Shown: positions 8,838 to 12,168 of the stretch, in pieces
Layout of the letters: each line of letters begins with the position of its first letter
Numbering within the stretch: position 1 is the stretch's first letter
Assembly (NCBI GenBank): GCA_024180945.1
Contig: JAKSGN010000017.1
Location: 1-12,168, forward strand
Direction of reading: 5' to 3'
DNA: 12,168 nt
Source: Macrophomina tecta
Taxonomy: Eukaryota > Ascomycota > Dothideomycetes > Botryosphaeriales > Botryosphaeriaceae
Notes under the pieces: model-generated
The model's input: only the letters and a program-made list of their open reading frames with translations
Told to the model about the DNA's origin: nothing
Database searches by the model: none
Translations under genes and position numbers: made by a program

Positions 8838-8857
8838 TGGATCGGCTAGCCGATCCA
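8838..8857. repeat. 20-bp perfect palindrome near the right end of element B
   Basis: TGGATCGGCTAGCCGATCCA lies 16 bp inside the right terminus. Its core GGCTAGCC is also the core of the palindrome in the fold-back element at 2092-2246. It may be a transposase-binding or hairpin-forming site; its function is not known. Confidence 0.7.
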
Positions 8858-8873
8858 TCCATTCAACACACTG
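8855..8873 (-). repeat. Right terminal inverted repeat of element B
   Basis: Read on the minus strand as CAGTGTGTTGAATGGATGG. It matches the left terminus apart from three transitions. Confidence 0.85.
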
Positions 8874-8970
8874 CTGGAGCCGCAGAAATCCATCCAATAT
8901 CCCAGTTCAGAGTGACGATCTTGGCCAGCGTCGTGGCCATAAAGCCGAGCAAGAGAGAGAGGCGAATCAT
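8874..8970 (-). pseudogene. Fet3-type multicopper ferroxidase, N-terminal fragment cut by element B
   Basis: On the minus strand, ATG at 8970-8968 starts 32 codons plus one base that run straight into the terminus of element B. The peptide begins with a signal-peptide-like segment: Arg3, then the hydrophobic LSLLLGFMATTLA. It continues KIVTLNWDIGWISAAP. Secreted or membrane-anchored Fet3-type multicopper oxidases of ascomycetes start their mature part with the pattern (K)TVT-x-(N/D)W-x-I-x-WV-x-A-x-PDG, so the fit is good, down to the Pro followed by a G that would begin the Asp codon. Fet3 proteins oxidise ferrous iron at the cell surface for uptake by the permease Ftr1. The copper-binding domains and everything after residue 32 are missing; beyond the transposon, below 5497, I find no continuation. 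The identification rests on a short stretch, so a related multicopper oxidase is possible. Confidence 0.62.
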
Positions 8971-9310
8971 CGCGAAGATATCCGGGAGACTATCGTAAAT
9001 ACATAAGCCTCCTAACTTACCCAACTACCGTTTGGACGAGTCTGTTTGAGTAAATACTTGCCCGATCGGAGGATGCGGACTGGCTTTATAAAAAAGATAT
9101 CTGTGTTAGAGAGGGGTACATCGGGGGCCGCGTGCTGATGGCAATAATTTGACCGCGCCACTGAGTGCTGTCACAATTGAGTTTACGCCACTACGTCAAC
9201 TTTCTGGAAATGGAGCTCGGCCTTTCCAAAGCTTACGCCTGGAACCATGTGTACCGGTAAGCAGTAATGCGTGATTGTGGCGCTAATACGAGCCCCACCG
9301 ACCGAGTCTG
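8971..9310 (-). promoter_or_regulatory. Upstream region of the ferroxidase fragment
   Basis: This 340-bp host sequence lies between the ferroxidase start codon and element C. A TATA-like motif, TATAAAG on the minus strand at 9090-9084, is about 115 bp upstream of the ATG; the same site reads TATAAAAA on the plus strand. A nearby AGATATCT contains a GATA core, but I do not see the full consensus of fungal iron-responsive GATA repressors. The divergent permease gene often found next to Fet3 in fungi is not visible here before element C begins. Confidence 0.4.
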
Positions 9311-9457
9311 GAGGGTGGCAATCAATTCAATAATATTGACGGTCAATCAATATTGACCAATGTCTTGGCAATCAATCAATCAACTGAGGTCTGTCATTTT
9401 CGTCAATCAATCAATTGCTCCGAGCCAGTTGATTGACGATATTGATTGACGGCTTAC
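9311..9457. repeat. Left terminal and subterminal repeats of element C
   Basis: The terminal inverted repeat is followed by at least six copies of CAATCAAT or its complement ATTGATTG, several doubled (near 9330-9350, 9369-9382, 9402-9415 and 9430-9450). These are probable transposase-binding sites, by analogy with other hAT elements. Confidence 0.75.
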
Positions 9458-9580
9458 CTTGTATAGAAAGCAGCTTTGATGATCATCTCGCTCTTGTGGC
9501 GCTCAAGCCACGTCAGGCTAGCCTTTTATCTGATACACTCTTGGCACACAACGTGTCGGGCACATTCTCTTGGCAGCTAG

Positions 9581-9588
9581 TATATAAA
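9581..9588 (+). promoter_or_regulatory. TATA box of the element C transposase
   Basis: TATATAAA lies 99 bp upstream of the ATG at 9687. The intervening leader is CT-rich, a common fungal transcription-start context. Confidence 0.65.
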
Positions 9589-9686
9589 CGCTCTCTCAGA
9601 ATGGCTAGAAGGGACAGCTGAATCTGCTCTTTCAGATCCGTTCTACATTTTCTCAGCAGCTCAGCAGCAACTCTCCCACTATCAAG

Positions 9687-11933
9687 ATGGACTCTAGCAA
9701 CGATCAACACTCTGTTTTAAGCCTCTCTAGCGCGCCCACTAGCCTCTTTTCCTCTCAACAGGACTCAGATCCTGCGCAACCCACCAATCTTGCCGTTGAT
9801 GGCCGAGGACCTGTACGCGAAGGGTGGGAGTACTTCCCATGGCAGAAATTCCGTGGATATCATGTCACAGAGTCAAAGCAGCGCAGCGGGTGGACTTGGG
9901 AGCACGCATATGACATTGAGGACGTAGAAGGGCGTACCCGCTGGGTCTGTATGTACTGCGTGCACAAGAAAGCCCACAAACCAGCTAGCTTCGCTGCTGC
10001 TGGCACTGATAATCAGGCAAGGCACCTGGTGACTGAGCACAAGGTTGAGGATCCTACAGGGAAGCGTCACGTCAAACGGGCCAAGATTTCAGTTGCTCAG
10101 CGGCTTGGACTGGATACGAATAGGCCTTCAGAGCAGGCTATTGTCAATCGCCTTGTCACATCATTCAATCCGGCGTACTTCCAGCAACTACTCACTGATT
10201 GGGTCTCATCCGATAACATTCCTTTCCGCAAGCTTGAAAGCGAGAGATTCAGGCGCGTTCTTAGCTATTTGAATCCTGCAGTAACGTCTACTGGCAGCCT
10301 TCCAACACACTCTACTGTTCGTAAATGGCTACTTGATGAATTCAACCGCCATAAAGGGATCGTTGCTGAGCTTCTTCAGAGCTCACCTGGCCTTATACAC
10401 CTTGCCTTTGACGGCTAGACGTCGTGTAATCACCTCTCTCTACTCGGTATTAACGTCTTCTTCCTTACGTTCTCTGGCACGCTTCGCAAGTTCCTTATTG
10501 GCCTCCCACACGCCGAAGGACGGCATACTGGTGACAGCCTTGCGGAAGAGGTAGCCCAGATAATTATGGAATGGGGCATTGGAGGGCAACTTGGCTACTT
10601 TGTCACGGATAACGCGTCAAACAACGACACGTGCATGGACGCGCTAGCTGAAGAGTTTGGCTTCAATCACAAGCACCGCCGCTTGCGCTGCATTGGCCAT
10701 ATCATAAACCTGGTAGTCCGCCAGATCCTCTTTGGCAAGGAAGCTGACGCGTTCGAGAACGACTGCGCTCAGCCAAAGGAGCTACTCGCTGAGCTCCTAC
10801 TCTGGCGCAAGAAGGGCCCTATCGGCAAGCTTCACAATATCGTCCACTGGATTCAGCGCTCAAACCTTGTCTATCAGAGACTGCACCAACTTCAGCGGAA
10901 CGAGCAAGCGTTGACTGGCGAAAACGGCCCTACCTACGAGGTTATAGAAGATAATGCGACACGATGGAACTCTACCTCCGCCATGATTGAGCGCGCAATC
11001 AAGCTACAGTCAGTCATTGACGCCCTCGTCCTCCACGAAGTTCAAGAATGGGATAAATACGTCAAGCCTCGCACTGCTAGTAGGACTCAGCCAATGCCAG
11101 CTAAGACAAAGAACAAGCCGGCAATCGTGGATGATTATCTAACCTCAGATGATTGGGCAACTCTTGCTGAATATCACTCCATCTTGAAGCCTTTTCATGA
11201 AGTCACAATCAGGCTACAAGCCAACCCAACTAGTGGTAGGTTTGGCGGCTTATGGGAAGTCCTTCCATGCATGGAGTACCTGTTGAACAAGCTGGAGGAG
11301 GTCAAGATCCGCACAGATCAGTATCCTGACTCTCACTTCAAGGTGAACATCAATTTGGGGTGGGCTAAGCTAGATGAGTACTATCAGCTCCTTGATGATA
11401 CTCCAGCTTACGTCGCAGCTTGCGCCCTTCACCCTGCCTACCGCTGGGAGTGGATTGAGGATCAGTGGGCATTCAAGAAGAGCTGGATCAAGAAGGCAAA
11501 GGCAGCTGTTCTAAAGCTCTGGAAGGATGAGTATCAGTCAATTGCTATTGCTGAGGACCCACAGCTACCGCAGAAGCGTAAACGCGAACATCTCAGCGAA
11601 TTTGACAGCTGGCTTGCTGCCTCCAGGAGGACCAAGCATCTAGATCCGACCGAGGATGAGTACACCTACTGGCAGCTCGATACCTCTCCTACAGATGACG
11701 CAGTCACCAATCCAGTTGATTACTGGATACTACGCCGCCAGCAATACCCCCGCCTATCACGTATGGCTCTGGACCTCTTTTCTATACCGGCAATGTCGGC
11801 AGAGGTGGAGAGGATATTCAGTTTGGCAGGACAAATGGTGACGCCATTGCGCAATAGGCTGGAGGCCAATACTATAGCAGTTGGGCAGATACTACGCTCA
11901 TGGAACGCAGAAGGCATCATTGAAAGAAGTTGA
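9687..11933 (+). pseudogene. hAT transposase, one in-frame stop (element C)
   Basis: A single 748-codon frame runs from ATG 9687 to TGA 11931-11933 without introns. It is interrupted only by TAG at 10416-10418 (codon 244). N-terminal BED zinc finger: Cys88, Cys91 (CMYC) and His113, His118 (RHLVTEH). The first catalytic Asp is residue 242 in AFDG-stop-TSCN, where hAT transposases have DxWTS; element B has AFDLWTS. The second Asp is residue 308 in FVTDNASNND, followed by RRLRCIGHIINLVVRQILF. The conserved TRWNS follows, then the C-terminal dimerisation region with the catalytic Glu at about residue 708 (SAEVERIFS). The stop is a one-base TGG-to-TAG change. Everything else is intact, so the copy is young or only just inactivated. 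The stop leaves a 243-aa DNA-binding peptide, and a second start at 10566 could give the 455-aa rest. Stop readthrough or a base-calling error are alternatives. Confidence 0.92.
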
Positions 11934-12047
11934 GGACTCTATACACGCGGGAGTAGCTATAGCTAGCAAGAGTTAGCTAGATTGTATGGCTATCAATCTC
12001 AACACTATGCCAAGCATCACGAGATTTTGCTACGTGAACCGTGTGTC

Positions 12048-12168
12048 AATCAATTCAATTCAATCAATATCAACACCTTATTGATCAATCAATTTGACCT
12101 TATTGGAAAATCCTATCAATCAATCAATCTGGACCCGATATTGACGTTGATTGAATTGATTGCCACCC
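12048..12168. repeat. Right subterminal and terminal repeats of element C
   Basis: Clustered TCAATCAAT motifs (near 12047-12066, 12084-12092, 12116-12128 and 12147-12160) precede the terminal GATTGAATTGATTGCCACCC, the inverted copy of the left end. The last element bases coincide with the window edge. Confidence 0.75.

Larger units (their letters stand above)
5498..8873 (+). mobile_element. hAT element B, full length but broken
   Basis: A 3,376-bp element bounded by 19-bp imperfect terminal inverted repeats that begin with the hAT signature CAGTG. It encodes a single plus-strand transposase with a BED zinc finger. Both subterminal regions are full of GGATGG/ATCCATCC and TTTGGAT motifs, quite unlike the TCAATCAAT motifs of A and C, so B is a separate family. 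The 8 bp on the left (GTTGCAGT) and right (CTGGAGCC) do not match, so no clear target-site duplication remains. The right flank is the start of a ferroxidase-like gene and the left flank shows no continuation of it, which points to a deletion or rearrangement after insertion. Confidence 0.9.
9311..12168 (+). mobile_element. hAT element C, nearly complete
   Basis: The left terminus, GAGGGTGGCAATCAATTCAAT (start 9311-9313), is matched by the inverted right terminus that ends the window: 19 identical bases, GGGTGGCAATCAATTCAAT, at the two ends. The element is about 2.86 kb and may run one to three bases past the window, so the 8-bp duplication cannot be tested. It contains one transposase gene with its own TATA box, and motif-rich subterminal regions. 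It is related to element A by protein sequence, by the 3' untranslated motif ATGCCAAGYATCACGRG and by subterminal motifs, but the termini differ slightly (GGGTGG here, GGGTTA in A). Confidence 0.92.

Noticed and set aside
9210..9260. Short plus-strand exon (ATG, 16 codons, then GTAAGC donor) before element C, as a possible divergent gene
   Set aside because: It is too short to judge, the acceptor and second exon would lie beyond element C, and the peptide does not look like an iron permease start.

Overview
The window looks like a piece of a filamentous ascomycete (Pezizomycotina) genome. The evidence is short introns of 51-56 bp with GTAAGT, GTGAGT or GTAGGT donors and CTGAC-like branch points, TATA boxes 50-115 bp upstream of start codons, and several fungal-type hAT DNA transposons. 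I see no prokaryotic operon, no tRNA or rRNA, and no CRISPR array. It is a transposon-rich, gene-poor accessory region.

Layout. (A) 1-530 is the 3' end of a hAT element, with the last 94 codons of its transposase and a TCAATCAAT-rich terminus. 531-5497 is host-like sequence with two spliced minus-strand genes of unknown function (1178-1710 with three exons, 142 aa; 2976-3934 with three exons, 282 aa) and a 155-bp fold-back element at 2092-2246 with perfect 55-bp arms. (B) 5498-8873 is a full-length but broken hAT element of a second family, with 19-bp CAGTG termini. Its BED-finger transposase has a frameshift near 6350, a probable 165-bp intron, and a 365-bp solo LTR (8155-8519, TSD TCATC) inserted in its last coding part. 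8874-9310 holds the first 32 codons of a minus-strand gene that reads like the secreted N-terminus of a Fet3-type multicopper ferroxidase, cut off by element B, plus its upstream region. (C) about 9311-12168 is a nearly complete hAT element of the same broad family as A. Its 748-codon transposase frame is spoiled by one TAG, where the conserved tryptophan of the first catalytic motif is expected.

No pathway links these genes. The story is one of successive insertions: B next to or into a ferroxidase gene, then an LTR retroelement into B that later collapsed to a solo LTR, and a hAT into the upstream region of the same gene. Both window ends lie in the same hAT family, and the right end stops at an element terminus, which suggests a contig bounded by repeats. 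I found no convincing new defence, toxin or biosynthetic system. The best leads are the truncated ferroxidase gene, the fold-back element, the single nonsense codon in C and the two orphan spliced genes.
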